NCBI RefSeq assembly: GCF_023701345.1
Contig: NZ_JAMPXE010000008.1
Span: forward strand, 1-44,982
Length of the DNA: 44,982 bases
Origin: Rhodoferax sp.
GTDB taxonomy: Bacteria; Pseudomonadota; Gammaproteobacteria; Burkholderiales; Burkholderiaceae_C
Reading direction: 5' to 3'
Within the stretch, counting starts at the first letter, position 1, and every line of letters begins with the position of its first letter. Made by a program: the position numbers and the translations under genes. Positions 1-8,020 of the stretch are shown here, piece by piece. Under the pieces are notes generated by a model. The model was not told the DNA's origin. It made no database searches and worked only from the letters and a program-made list of their open reading frames with translations.

Positions 1-129
1 CGCCGCTCGGTGTTCACCCGCCATGGCGCGGCGCTGCTGGTGATGGAAGTGTTTGCCGCCCCCGCGCGTAGCTGGCGTTGGCCGGAGGATGCAACGTTGA
101 AAAATATCAAACGAAGGAGATCGCGATGA
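1..129 (+). CDS. 3' end of an unidentified CDS (partial)
   Basis: An open frame enters from the left edge in frame 1 and ends with TGA at 127-129, leaving 42 residues with a basic C-terminal tail. Its stop overlaps the ATG of the following thioesterase gene in an ATGA arrangement, which suggests translational coupling and is the main reason to believe the frame is real. The fragment (for example VFTRHGAALLVMEVF near the start) does not match a family I can name. It may belong to an acyl-CoA pathway because of its neighbour, but that is only inference. Confidence 0.45.
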   Translation, partial: RRSVFTRHGAALLVMEVFAAPARSWRWPEDATLKNIKRRRSR

Positions 130-545
130 AATATGACATTCCAGAACAAAAAAAGCTGGTGTTCGAGATGGTGATTCCGATCCGCTGGGGCGACATGGAC
201 GCCATGGGCCATGTCAACAACACCACCTATTTTCGCTATCTGGAGACCTGTCGTATCGACTGGATGCGGGCCACGGGTGGCATGCCCAATCCGATCGGAG
301 AAGGGCCGGTGATTGTCAACGCGTTCTGCAATTTTTACAAGCAGCTGGAATACCCTGGCGATGTGTTGATCAAGATGTATGCCAGCGACCCGGGTCGCAC
401 CACGTTCGAGACCTGGGCCACCATGGAAATGACCGATCAGCCCGGCGTGATTTACGCTGCGGGCGGGGCCACCACGATCTGGGTGGACTTTCCAAAGCAA
501 AAAGCGATTGATTTACCGGACCGAATACGCGCCCTGGTCTCGTGA
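126..545 (+). CDS. Acyl-CoA thioesterase, 4HBT hotdog family
   Basis: This 139-residue protein is a single hotdog-fold domain of the 4-hydroxybenzoyl-CoA thioesterase/YbgC type, which hydrolyses acyl-CoA thioesters in the cytoplasm. The family signature is clear near residues 21-37 (WGDMDAMGHVNNTTYFRYLE), with Asp23 as the expected catalytic acid and a typical His-Val-Asn-Asn turn. Length is normal for the family. The ATG at 126 is preferred over an in-frame ATG at 78 because a strong GAAGGAG lies just before it, and because it overlaps the upstream stop as ATGA. The substrate cannot be read from sequence. The gene converges on the DUF2934 gene. Confidence 0.88.
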   Translation: MKYDIPEQKKLVFEMVIPIRWGDMDAMGHVNNTTYFRYLETCRIDWMRATGGMPNPIGEGPVIVNAFCNFYKQLEYPGDVLIKMYASDPGRTTFETWATMEMTDQPGVIYAAGGATTIWVDFPKQKAIDLPDRIRALVS

Positions 546-572
546 GGTCGCAAGCCGACAGGCTTGAGGCGC

Positions 573-932
573 TTATTTGGAAAAATGCCCTGACGCAATC
601 AGGCGATCCACCTCGCGCTCGGCCATGGCCCAGTCATCGGCAGGGTTGCCGGGCGCGAAGCCGCGCCGTTGCGCCACATAAAAAGCGGCCACTTCGATGT
701 AGTGGTGACGCTGCTCGGCACTCACGGCGGGTCGCGTGGCAGCTGTTGTGGCGCTCGTTTTGGCCGGGACCGATTTTTTGACCGGCGCTTTTTTGACGGC
801 AGCCTTGGGTACGGCGCTTGTTTCTGTCGTTGACACCGAGAGAGCCTTTTTGGCAGCTGTTTTTGGCTTGGGCGAGACTGCTGTGGTGAATGTGCCTGTT
901 TTGGCGGCGCTTGATTTTTTTGCGGTAACCAT
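573..932 (-). CDS. DUF2934 domain protein with Lys/Ala/Pro-rich N-terminal tail
   Basis: The 119-residue product has two parts. Residues 1 to about 75 are a low-complexity Ala/Lys/Thr/Pro tail with repeated AKK, VKK and PKAAVKKAP runs, resembling histone H1-like bacterial tails. The last 40 residues match the small DUF2934 module (HYIEVAAFYVAQRRG, then a DDW..AEREVDRLI helix). The ATG at 932 follows a good AAGGAA ribosome binding site, so an extension back to 1013 is rejected. The tail suggests nucleic acid or polyanion binding, but no function is established for the family. The gene lies downstream of the PAS-LuxR gene on the same strand. Confidence 0.75.
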   Translation of the reverse strand: MVTAKKSSAAKTGTFTTAVSPKPKTAAKKALSVSTTETSAVPKAAVKKAPVKKSVPAKTSATTAATRPAVSAEQRHHYIEVAAFYVAQRRGFAPGNPADDWAMAEREVDRLIASGHFSK

Positions 933-1017
933 GGTTTTTCCTTGGGTTGGAGCTTGTGACGAAATTAGCACCTGCCGCCAGATCTGCTGGTTTCGGTCGA
1001 CCCGGTGCAGCATCAGG

Positions 1018-1572
1018 TTAGCCGGACATCAACTTGTGCACCAGGTCACCGGTATTGGAGGCCTTGTATTTTCGCATCAGTCGGGCGCGGTAAATTTCGA
1101 CGGTACGGTGGCTGATCGCAAGCGCTCGGCCAATCTCTTTGCTGGTCTGTCCATCCATCAGCAAGGCCGCCACTTCACGTTCGCGGGCTGTCAGTTCGGC
1201 CTTGACCGGGCGCCTGGCACTCAAGTCATTAAAAGTCCAGATGCCGGCTTCATGCGGCGCCGCCTGATTGAAGGCGTGGCCGGTGACGTGGCACCAGAAG
1301 GTTTCACCCTTGAAGCGGCCTTCCACCCGTTTCATGATGCGGTCATCTGCATAGGTGCCGTTGCGGTTGAGCAGCGGTTCGATGCGCTGGCCGGTGCGCT
1401 CGAACTCTAGGGCGCTGGGGTAGAGTATCTGGAAAGACTGGCCAATGAGTTGATCGGGTGCGGCACCAAACATCTCGCACAGGTGCCGGTTGCAGTCCAC
1501 CATGATGCGGTTGCGCGACAGGGCAAGCCCCACAGGGGCCATCTCGAAAGCGAGCCGGTAATTGATATCCAT
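1018..1572 (-). CDS. PAS domain-containing LuxR-type transcriptional regulator
   Basis: A 184-residue one-component regulator. Residues 1 to about 115 form a PAS sensor domain (VGLALSRNRIMVDCNRHLCEMFG, later a FWCHVTGHAF strand). Residues about 126-182 are a GerE/LuxR helix-turn-helix (LTAREREVAALLMDG, then SKEIGRALAISHRTVEIYRA). There is no receiver domain. The gene is transcribed away from the CoA-transferase pair, sharing a 114-bp gap with it, which is the usual place for a local regulator, so control of scoAB is a reasonable inference. The PAS ligand is unknown. Start is the ATG at 1572; its ribosome binding site is weak. Confidence 0.85.
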   Translation of the reverse strand: MDINYRLAFEMAPVGLALSRNRIMVDCNRHLCEMFGAAPDQLIGQSFQILYPSALEFERTGQRIEPLLNRNGTYADDRIMKRVEGRFKGETFWCHVTGHAFNQAAPHEAGIWTFNDLSARRPVKAELTAREREVAALLMDGQTSKEIGRALAISHRTVEIYRARLMRKYKASNTGDLVHKLMSG

Positions 1573-1599
1573 GGTCTCGAAAGCAGCTTGTTAGGGTTT

Positions 1600-1642
1600 G
1601 TACGTTAAGAAAAACTACGTATTTTGTTAAGTAGTATCGTAC
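1600..1642. promoter_or_regulatory. Nested inverted repeats in the luxR/scoA divergent gap
   Basis: The gap between the PAS-LuxR gene and scoA carries ACTAC (1614-1618) facing GTAGT (1631-1635), and outside it GTACG (1600-1604) facing CGTAC (1638-1642). The two pairs have slightly different centres. A GTTAAG hexamer also occurs twice here. The position fits an operator for the divergent LuxR-type protein, but the arms are only 5 bp, so chance is possible. Confidence 0.3.
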
Positions 1643-1686
1643 AGTTTCTAAATAGTTCAGGACAGACATTCATTGGAGATTTCAAA

Positions 1687-2403
1687 GTGAACAAAATATA
1701 TCCCTCCGCAGCGCTGGCGCTGAAAGACATTGTCACGGACGGCCAGTTGCTGGCCGTGGGTGGTTTTGGTCTGTGCGGCATCCCCGAAGCCCTGATTGAC
1801 GCCCTGCGTGATACCGGAGTCCGTGACCTGACAGTGATCTCAAACAATGCCGGCGTGGATGGTTTTGGTCTGGGCAAGTTGCTGGAAACGCGTCAGATCA
1901 GCAAGATGATCTCCAGTTATGTGGGCGAAAACAAGGAGTTCGAACGCCAGTACCTGGCCGGTGAGTTGCAACTGGAATTCACGCCCCAGGGCACGCTGGC
2001 CGAAAAACTGCGCGCTGGTGGCGCCGGCATTCCGGCGTTTTACGTGCGCACGGGCGTGGGCACACTGGTGGCCGAGGGCAAGGAGAGCCGGGTTTTCGAC
2101 GGCCATGTGCATATTCTGGAACAGTCCCTGGTGCCCGATGTGTCACTGGTGAAAGCCTGGAAAGCCGACAAGAGCGGCAATTTGTTGTTCCGTCGTACCG
2201 CGCGCAACTTCAACCCGGCGGTGGCCATGGCCGGCAAGATCACCGTGGTGGAAGTGGAAGAAATTGTGGAAACCGGCACTTTCGATCCCGACAGCGTGCA
2301 CTTGCCCGGCATTTACGTGAACCGCATTGTGCTCAATGCCAACCCTGAGAAGCGCATTGAAAAACGCACCATTACCGAAAAAACCAATAAAGAAGGAGTT
2401 TGA
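1687..2403 (+). CDS. scoA: 3-oxoacid CoA-transferase, subunit A
   Basis: The 238-residue alpha subunit of a family I CoA-transferase (succinyl-CoA:3-ketoacid or acetate/acetoacetate type), which moves CoA between succinyl-CoA and a 3-oxoacid. The glycine-rich [16 protein letters not shown] segment near residues 24-39 is typical of this subunit. The chosen start is GTG at 1687, preceded by GGAG at 1675-1678; it gives the usual N-terminus ([11 protein letters not shown]). An in-frame ATG at 1624 would add 21 unconserved residues. The gene is followed after 2 bases by subunit B, so the two are co-translated. Acetoacetyl-CoA or oxoadipate cannot be told apart as substrate. Confidence 0.9.
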   Translation: MNKIYPSAALALKDIVTDGQLLAVGGFGLCGIPEALIDALRDTGVRDLTVISNNAGVDGFGLGKLLETRQISKMISSYVGENKEFERQYLAGELQLEFTPQGTLAEKLRAGGAGIPAFYVRTGVGTLVAEGKESRVFDGHVHILEQSLVPDVSLVKAWKADKSGNLLFRRTARNFNPAVAMAGKITVVEVEEIVETGTFDPDSVHLPGIYVNRIVLNANPEKRIEKRTITEKTNKEGV

Positions 2404-2405
2404 TC

Positions 2406-3044
2406 ATGGCTTGGACACACGACGAAATGGCCGCTTTGGCGGCCAAGGAATTGCACGACGGTTTTTATGTGAACCTGGGCATTGGCCTGCCCACGCTGGT
2501 CGCCAATTTTGTCTCGCCCGACATCGAGGTCTGGCTGCAAAGTGAAAACGGCATGCTGGGCATTGGCCCGTTTCCCACTGACGATGAAGTGGATGCCGAT
2601 CTGATTAACGCTGGCAAGCAAACCGTCACCACCATCCCGGGCTCCAGCATCTTTGGCAGCCACGACAGCTTTGCCATGATTCGCGGCGGCAAGATCAACC
2701 TGAGCATTTTGGGTGCCATGCAGGTTAGCGAAACCGGCGACCTGGCCAACTGGATGATTCCGGGCAAGATGGTCAAGGGCATGGGCGGTGCCATGGACCT
2801 GGTGGGCGGCGTGAAAAGTGTGGTGGTGCTGATGGAGCACGTGGCCAAAAAGAAAGACGGCACGATTGACCTGAAAATTTTGCCCAACTGCACCTTGCCG
2901 CTAACCGGCGTCGGTGTGGTGGACCGCATCATCACCGACCTGGCTGTGATGGATGTCACGCCGCACGGACTCAAGGTGGTCGCACGCGCCCCGGGTGTGA
3001 GCATGGAAGAGTTGCAGTCCAAGACGGGCGTAACCTTGCACTGA
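2406..3044 (+). CDS. scoB: 3-oxoacid CoA-transferase, subunit B
   Basis: The 212-residue beta subunit carries the catalytic glutamate in the [12 protein letters not shown] motif; the Glu is residue 47 and forms the covalent glutamyl-CoA intermediate in this family. A second conserved stretch, [14 protein letters not shown], is also present. The ATG at 2406 has a perfect AAGGAG at 2393-2398, inside the end of scoA, which supports tight coupling with subunit A. Together they make the active heterodimer or heterotetramer for ketone-body or oxoadipate use. Its stop abuts the stop of the convergent MATE gene with no gap. Confidence 0.92.
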   Translation: MAWTHDEMAALAAKELHDGFYVNLGIGLPTLVANFVSPDIEVWLQSENGMLGIGPFPTDDEVDADLINAGKQTVTTIPGSSIFGSHDSFAMIRGGKINLSILGAMQVSETGDLANWMIPGKMVKGMGGAMDLVGGVKSVVVLMEHVAKKKDGTIDLKILPNCTLPLTGVGVVDRIITDLAVMDVTPHGLKVVARAPGVSMEELQSKTGVTLH

Positions 3045-3071
3045 TCATTCGACGCGACCCGGCTCGAATGA
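3045..3071. terminator. Hairpin at the scoB/MATE convergent stop junction
   Basis: TCATTCGA (3045-3052) and TCGAATGA (3064-3071) form a perfect 8-bp inverted repeat with an 11-nt loop, exactly at the end of the MATE gene and directly after the scoB stop. No T-run follows on either strand, so it is at best a weak or Rho-assisted bidirectional terminator, or a 3'-end stabiliser. Confidence 0.35.
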
Positions 3072-4454
3072 ATGCCTGGTCAGTCTGCTGCGCGCCACAT
3101 GGCGCAGCAACGCGGTGAGCCCCAGTGCGGCAATCGTCAGCCCCAGCACCAGCGCAATCCAGAAGCCCTGTGCGGCCATCGCTTGTGCCGGTGCCCACGG
3201 TGCCCAGGCCGGCGCCAGCCCCAGGATGTAGCCCAGCGGCAGCGAAAACACCCAAAATGCGGTCAGGTGGATCACCATGGGTGAGCGGGTGACCTTGTAG
3301 CCGCGAATGGCGCAACTGGTGACCACCTGGGTGGCATCCGAGAGCTGGAACAGGGCGGCCAGCATCAGCAGCTGCGCGGTGAGCGCAATCACGGCCGCAT
3401 CACTGGTGTAGGCCCGGGCAATCTGCTGGCTCAAGAGTGCCATCAGCGTGGCCGACATCACCGCAAAACCCAGACCCAGTGCCACGCCCACCCAGGCTTG
3501 GTAACGTGCCAGCACCGGGTCTCCGGCCCCCAGCGACTGGCCGACACGGGTCAGCAACGCCAGCCCCAGGCTGAGCGGGACCATGAAGACCAGTGACGTG
3601 AAATTGAGGGCAATCTGGTGTGCCGCCATTTGGGTGCTGCCAAATTCGGCAATCAGCAGGGCAATCAGGCTGAAGGCACTGGCCTCGGCAAAGTAGGTCA
3701 CCCCGATCGGGAGTCCAAGCTTGAGCAGACTTTTGATTTGTGGCCAGTGCGGTGACTCAAAGTGTGCAAATGGCCAACTTGCGCGGTACACCGGCGAACG
3801 CCGCATCCACCATAGCAAGGCCAGCAAATTGAAGGCCACCGAGATCAGCGTGGCCCAGGCACAACCCAGTCCGCCCAGCCGGGGAAAACCAAGCAGGCCA
3901 AAGACCAGCAGGCTGTTGACGATGATGTTGAGTCCCAGCGACAGCAGCGCAATCACCATCAGCGGCTTGGTCTGGTTGATGCTGGTGCTGTAACCATAAA
4001 GCGCCCGATAGCAGGCAAAAAGCGGCATGGCGATGCTGGTGATGCGCACAAAACCAAGCGCCAGATCACGCACATAGGGTTCCAGCGTCATGTGCTCAAA
4101 CAGCAGGGCGGCCAGGTTTGCCATGGCCGCGGCCAGCAGGCCAACGGCCAGTGCTTTCCATAAGGCCTGCCGTACCACATGGGGGACGCGTGTCAGATCA
4201 CCCGAACCCACCTGATGAGCCACCACCGGGTTGATGGCCATCATCACCCCCATCATGCTGATGATGAGCATGTTCCAGATCGACACGCCCAGCGACACGC
4301 CGGCCAGGTCTTGCGCTGAGGCATGGCCGGCCATGGCCACCTCGACCACCGCCATGCCCACGTAGGCCAGTTGTCCCACCAGAATCGGCCAGGCCAGCAG
4401 CCACAGGCCCCGCAGTTCGGTGTTGAGCCGGTTGCGCTGCGCCGGGTGGTGCAC
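3045..4454 (-). CDS. MATE family multidrug efflux transporter
   Basis: A roughly 469-residue polytopic inner-membrane protein of the MATE/NorM type, which exports cationic drugs using a Na+ or H+ gradient. The opening LRGLWLLAWPILVGQLAYVG, followed by MAVVEVAMAGHASAQDLAG, is the classical MATE helix 1, and about 12 hydrophobic segments follow. The reading frame stays open far upstream into mutL, but that extension is out of frame with MutL and not hydrophobic. The GTG at 4454 gives a normal family length; a TTG at 4478 is an alternative. Neither has a good ribosome binding site. It lies 73 bases downstream of mutL on the same strand. Confidence 0.88.
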   Translation of the reverse strand: MHHPAQRNRLNTELRGLWLLAWPILVGQLAYVGMAVVEVAMAGHASAQDLAGVSLGVSIWNMLIISMMGVMMAINPVVAHQVGSGDLTRVPHVVRQALWKALAVGLLAAAMANLAALLFEHMTLEPYVRDLALGFVRITSIAMPLFACYRALYGYSTSINQTKPLMVIALLSLGLNIIVNSLLVFGLLGFPRLGGLGCAWATLISVAFNLLALLWWMRRSPVYRASWPFAHFESPHWPQIKSLLKLGLPIGVTYFAEASAFSLIALLIAEFGSTQMAAHQIALNFTSLVFMVPLSLGLALLTRVGQSLGAGDPVLARYQAWVGVALGLGFAVMSATLMALLSQQIARAYTSDAAVIALTAQLLMLAALFQLSDATQVVTSCAIRGYKVTRSPMVIHLTAFWVFSLPLGYILGLAPAWAPWAPAQAMAAQGFWIALVLGLTIAALGLTALLRHVARSRLTRHSFEPGRVE

Positions 4455-4527
4455 GAGTTGTTTGAGAGAAGTTAGCAAAATAGTGAGTTGCTGTGCAAGC
4501 GAGACAAAGATCAGATGCTGGTTTTTA

Positions 4528-6432
4528 TTAACGTCCGCGCATGAACAGCGCATCGAGCTCACGCAGGCTGACCGGTCGCCAGGTGGGCCGGCCATGGTTG
4601 CACTGGTCACTGCGTTCGGTGGCTTCCATCTGGCGCAAGAGCGCGTCCATCTCTTCCAGCGCCAATTGCCGGTTGGCACGCACGGCACCGTGGCAGGCCA
4701 TGGTGCCAAGCAACTCGTCGTGGGCGCGTTGCACCACGGTGCTGGTCTCATGCTGGCTCAGTTCGGCCAGTACGCTGCGTGCCAGTTCCACCGCATCGCC
4801 TTGCGCCAATGTGCTCGGCACCGCCCGCACCGCCAGTGTTTTTTCCGAGAACGGCGTGATGTCAAGCCCCAGCAGGTGCAGCGTGGCGGCGTTGGCTTCT
4901 GCCGTGGCAACTTCGAGCGGTGTCGCGGCAAAAGTGGCCGGAATCAGCAGCGGCTGGCTGGGCAGGCTGGAGGCGCCCTGCGTCTGCGACCATTGCGCCT
5001 TGAGCCGCTCGTAGACGATGCGTTCATGGGCGGCGTGCATGTCGACAATCACCAGGCCCTGGGCATTTTCAGCCAGGATGTAGATCCCCTTGAGCTGCGC
5101 CAGAGCCCTTCCCAGTGGCCAGTCGCCGACGGGCAGGGGCGCTGCAGCCGGAGGCGGTGGTGCAGCCCACGGCGCCCCCATGTCGCTCACCCGGAGACCC
5201 ATCGGGGTTTCAAAATGCATCGCTGCCTGAGCGTATGAAAAATGGGGCGGCGCACTGACGGGCCTGCCGGCTTCCGTCGGTAGCACCTGGCCCCAATCGC
5301 TGACTTGGGCAGTCGGTGCAGATGGATGAACCACCGTGTTGGGCGCATCCAGCGTCACATGGCCCCCACGCGGTGCCGCCAGCGCACTTTCAACCGCATG
5401 GCGCACCGCCTGATGCACTTCGCGGCTGTCGCGAAAGCGCACCTCGATCTTGGTCGGGTGCACGTTGACATCGACCCGGGTCGGGTCCAGTTCGATATAC
5501 AGTGCATAAACTGGCTGGCGCTGGCCGTGCAGCACGTCTTCATAGGCGCTGCGGGCGGCGTGGGTGATGACCTTGTCGCGCACGAAACGGCCGTTCACAT
5601 AACAGAACTGCTGGTCGCCACGCGCTCGCGCGGCGTCGGGGATGCCGGCACGGCCCCAGACCTTGATCACCGGGGCGTAGTCAGGGCGGCCCGGTGTGAC
5701 GCTGGTCGAAAAGTCGACCCATACCGAGCGCTCGACAAAGTCGCTGCCCAGCACATCAGCCAGCCGCTGCTCCAGCGCGGGCAGGCTGTTTACCTCGCCG
5801 CAGCGCCGCCATTGCTCCACCAGCTTGCCCTCATGCCAGATGGCAAAACCGACATCGGGCCGCGCCAGCGCGTGGCGGCGTACCGCCTCGACACAATGTG
5901 CCAGCTCGGTGGCATCGGTTTTCAGGAACTTGCGCCGGGCGGGGGTGCTGAAAAACAGTTCCTTGACCTCGACGGTGGTACCCGTGCTGCGCGCCACCGG
6001 CGTGATCTCGCCGGTCTGGCCTTCCAGCAGGTAGGCGTGAGGCTGGCCGTTCACCCGGGACAGCAGGGCGCAGTCGGCAATGGCATTGATGGCGGCCAGC
6101 GCCTCGCCGCGAAAGCCCATGGTGCCGACCGATTCCAGGTCGGCCAGACTGCCAATCTTGCTGGTGGCGTGGCGCTTGAGCGCCATCGGCAGTTCTTCGG
6201 GCAGAATGCCCGAGCCGTCGTCTTCGACGCTGATCAGGCGCACGCCGCCGGCCAGCAGCCGCAGCGTGACCTGGCTGGCCCCGGCGTCGAGCGCGTTGTC
6301 CACCAGTTCGCGTACCACCGAGGCGGGCCGCTCCACCACTTCACCGGCGGCAATCTGGCTGATCAGTGTGTCGGGCAGTTCACGGATGGGGCGGCGCAGA
6401 CTATTTATAAGAGGTGTTGTATCAATGTTCAC
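4528..6432 (-). CDS. mutL: DNA mismatch repair protein MutL
   Basis: A 634-residue MutL. The GHKL ATPase motifs are all present: RELVDNALDAGA (Glu42, Asn46), DDGSGI (71-76) and GFRGEAL (107-112). The C-terminal dimerisation domain contains DMHAAHERIVYE near residue 463, which fits the DQHA(x)2E(x)4E metal-binding endonuclease motif with Gln replaced by Met. It also has ACHGAVRANRQL and a closing CNHGRP. So this is an endonuclease-type MutL, as expected where MutH is absent. The start is a GTG at 6432 that lies inside a 10-bp hairpin stem. It is transcribed with the MATE gene and lies downstream of dcuB. Confidence 0.95.
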   Translation of the reverse strand: MNIDTTPLINSLRRPIRELPDTLISQIAAGEVVERPASVVRELVDNALDAGASQVTLRLLAGGVRLISVEDDGSGILPEELPMALKRHATSKIGSLADLESVGTMGFRGEALAAINAIADCALLSRVNGQPHAYLLEGQTGEITPVARSTGTTVEVKELFFSTPARRKFLKTDATELAHCVEAVRRHALARPDVGFAIWHEGKLVEQWRRCGEVNSLPALEQRLADVLGSDFVERSVWVDFSTSVTPGRPDYAPVIKVWGRAGIPDAARARGDQQFCYVNGRFVRDKVITHAARSAYEDVLHGQRQPVYALYIELDPTRVDVNVHPTKIEVRFRDSREVHQAVRHAVESALAAPRGGHVTLDAPNTVVHPSAPTAQVSDWGQVLPTEAGRPVSAPPHFSYAQAAMHFETPMGLRVSDMGAPWAAPPPPAAAPLPVGDWPLGRALAQLKGIYILAENAQGLVIVDMHAAHERIVYERLKAQWSQTQGASSLPSQPLLIPATFAATPLEVATAEANAATLHLLGLDITPFSEKTLAVRAVPSTLAQGDAVELARSVLAELSQHETSTVVQRAHDELLGTMACHGAVRANRQLALEEMDALLRQMEATERSDQCNHGRPTWRPVSLRELDALFMRGR

Positions 6433-6456
6433 CCGGACATTTTAGGTGTCCGGGTG
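6430..6456 (-). promoter_or_regulatory. Perfect 10-bp hairpin overlapping the mutL GTG start
   Basis: CACCCGGACA (6430-6439) and TGTCCGGGTG (6447-6456) form a perfect 10-bp stem with a 7-nt loop, between dcuB and mutL. On the transcribed (minus) strand the start codon GTG of mutL is the last three bases of the 3' arm. No T-run follows, so a simple intrinsic terminator for dcuB is unlikely. Sequestering the mutL start is a possible role. Confidence 0.5.
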
Positions 6457-6491
6457 GCGGACAAACTGTGTTGATTGCCCATTTCCAATGC

Positions 6492-7832
6492 TTAAATCAA
6501 GCCGCTCGCCGATGCCAGCAGGTAGCCCATCAGGCACGAGGTGGCGACACCGATGAGCCCGGGGATGATGAAGCTGTGGTTGATCACATACTTGCCGATG
6601 CGGGTGGTGCCCGAACGGTCAAACTGGATGGCCGCCAGGTCGCTGGGGTAGGTGGGCAAGATGTAATAGCCATAGGAGGCTGCGGCAAACGCCACAATGT
6701 AGCCGGGCGGCACGCCAATGGCCAGACCCACCGGCACCATGGCGCTGATGGCTGCTGCTTGCGAATTCACCAGCTTGGATACCAGCAGCAGGGCGATGGC
6801 ATAGGTCCAGGGTTGGGTCTGGACCAGTTCAGAGAGCGCAGCTTTCAACTCGGGCAGGTGGGATTCGAACACGGTGTCGGCCATCCAGGCGATACCAAAC
6901 ACCGCCACCACGGCGATCATGCCGGCCCGAAAGACCTCGGTCTTGCCAATGGTCGAAGGATCGGTTTTGGTGAACATGATCATCAGGGCGCCTGCCAGCA
7001 ACATGAACATCTGGATGGTGAGCACCATTGACAAGGGCTTGCCGTCAAAAGCTGGACGCAGGCTGGGGTAGGCTCCCAAAAAGGCCACCAAGGCAATCGC
7101 ACCGAGGAAAATCCACATGGCAATCCACTGGTCTTTGCTCAGCGTTTTTCCCATCAGCGTCGTGCTGTCACCGTAGACGATCTGACGTTGTTCCGGATCG
7201 GCAATGCGTTTTTGGAATTCAACATCCTGGTCCAGGTCTTTGCCGCGGAACCAACTAAAGATGCCGATGATCAGCACGCCGGCCAAGGTGGACGGAATGG
7301 TGATGGACAGCACCTGAATGAAATCGATCACATGACCATCCACCGGTGCCTTGGCCAAAAACGCCACCAGTGACACCACGGCCACCGACACCGGACTGGC
7401 CAGAATACCCATCTGGCTTGAAATGGACGATGCTGCCATGGGCCGCTCCGGGCGGATGTTGTTTTTGATGGCAATGTCGTAAATGATCGGCAACATGGTG
7501 TACACGACGTGGCCGGTGCCGCACAAAATGGTCAGGAAACAGGTCACGAACGGGGCCAGGATCGAGATGTATCTGGGGTTGCGCCGCAGCACCTTTTCAG
7601 CGCCCTTGAGCATCACCTCCAGGCCGCCCGAAGCCTGTAGCGTGGCAGATGCCGCTACCACGGCGATGATGGTCAGCATCACATCGACCGGTGGCTTGCC
7701 AGGTTTGAGTCCGAAAACAAAGGTCATGATGACAATGCCGATGCCACCCAGCAGCCCCAACGCCACGCCGCCCTTTCTGGCGCCATAAAACAGGCAAACC
7801 AGAATCACAATCAGTTGCAGAAATATGTCCAT
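6492..7832 (-). CDS. dcuB: Anaerobic C4-dicarboxylate transporter, Dcu family
   Basis: A 446-residue inner-membrane protein with 10 to 12 hydrophobic segments. It matches the DcuA/DcuB family, which exchanges fumarate for succinate, or takes up malate and aspartate, during fumarate respiration. Recognisable stretches are [37 protein letters not shown] near residue 110, and a C-terminal [15 protein letters not shown]. DcuB is preferred to DcuA from overall similarity, with some doubt. The ATG follows a strong AAGGAG. A perfect FNR box about 75 bases upstream fits anaerobic induction. Confidence 0.88.
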   Translation of the reverse strand: MDIFLQLIVILVCLFYGARKGGVALGLLGGIGIVIMTFVFGLKPGKPPVDVMLTIIAVVAASATLQASGGLEVMLKGAEKVLRRNPRYISILAPFVTCFLTILCGTGHVVYTMLPIIYDIAIKNNIRPERPMAASSISSQMGILASPVSVAVVSLVAFLAKAPVDGHVIDFIQVLSITIPSTLAGVLIIGIFSWFRGKDLDQDVEFQKRIADPEQRQIVYGDSTTLMGKTLSKDQWIAMWIFLGAIALVAFLGAYPSLRPAFDGKPLSMVLTIQMFMLLAGALMIMFTKTDPSTIGKTEVFRAGMIAVVAVFGIAWMADTVFESHLPELKAALSELVQTQPWTYAIALLLVSKLVNSQAAAISAMVPVGLAIGVPPGYIVAFAAASYGYYILPTYPSDLAAIQFDRSGTTRIGKYVINHSFIIPGLIGVATSCLMGYLLASASGLI

Positions 7833-7853
7833 TTACAGCTCCTTCAAAGAAGT

Positions 7854-7876
7854 CCCTAATGTAGTGATGATTAGGG
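7854..7876. promoter_or_regulatory. Inverted repeat in the dcuB promoter or leader
   Basis: CCCTAAT (7854-7860) and ATTAGGG (7870-7876) are a perfect 7-bp inverted repeat with a 9-nt spacer, between the FNR box and the dcuB ribosome binding site. It could be an operator for a second regulator of dcuB or a short leader hairpin. It does not fit the NarL heptamer consensus. Confidence 0.4.
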
Positions 7877-7905
7877 TAAACCCTTGGTTTTGATATGAGC
7901 TTTGC

Positions 7906-7919
7906 TTGATTTGAATCAA
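7906..7919 (-). promoter_or_regulatory. FNR box upstream of dcuB
   Basis: The sequence TTGATTTGAATCAA is an exact match to the FNR/CRP-family consensus TTGAT-N4-ATCAA. It is centred about 80 bases upstream of the dcuB ATG. Candidate -10 hexamers on the minus strand (for example TACCCT at 7878-7873) would put the box near -46, so the exact spacing to the start of transcription is uncertain. FNR activation under low oxygen is the natural reading. The divergent dedA gene lies about 100 bases away on the other side and could also be affected. Confidence 0.8.
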
Positions 7920-8020
7920 TCAAGCCTCACTATTTGTAATACTTTGTTCATTATTCGGGCTGTGCTGCATTGCGCGTGCCGGCTGGGGCAGGGGCAGACT
8001 TGCCGGGGATAATCGAAGCC

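Noticed and set aside
736-1410. A plus-strand frame of 224 codons opposite DUF2934 and PAS-LuxR
   Set aside because: The minus-strand genes have clear domains and start signals; this frame has neither.
4455-4751. N-terminal extension of the MATE protein into mutL
   Set aside because: The extra residues are an out-of-frame reading of the MutL C-terminus, Trp/Arg/Cys-rich and not membrane-like.
5305-6474. A 389-codon plus-strand frame opposite mutL
   Set aside because: It is a shadow of mutL with no recognisable domain; MutL motifs on the other strand are complete.
8008-8014. GATAAT just before dedA as a -10 box
   Set aside because: No -35 lies at a workable distance and the transcript would be almost leaderless.
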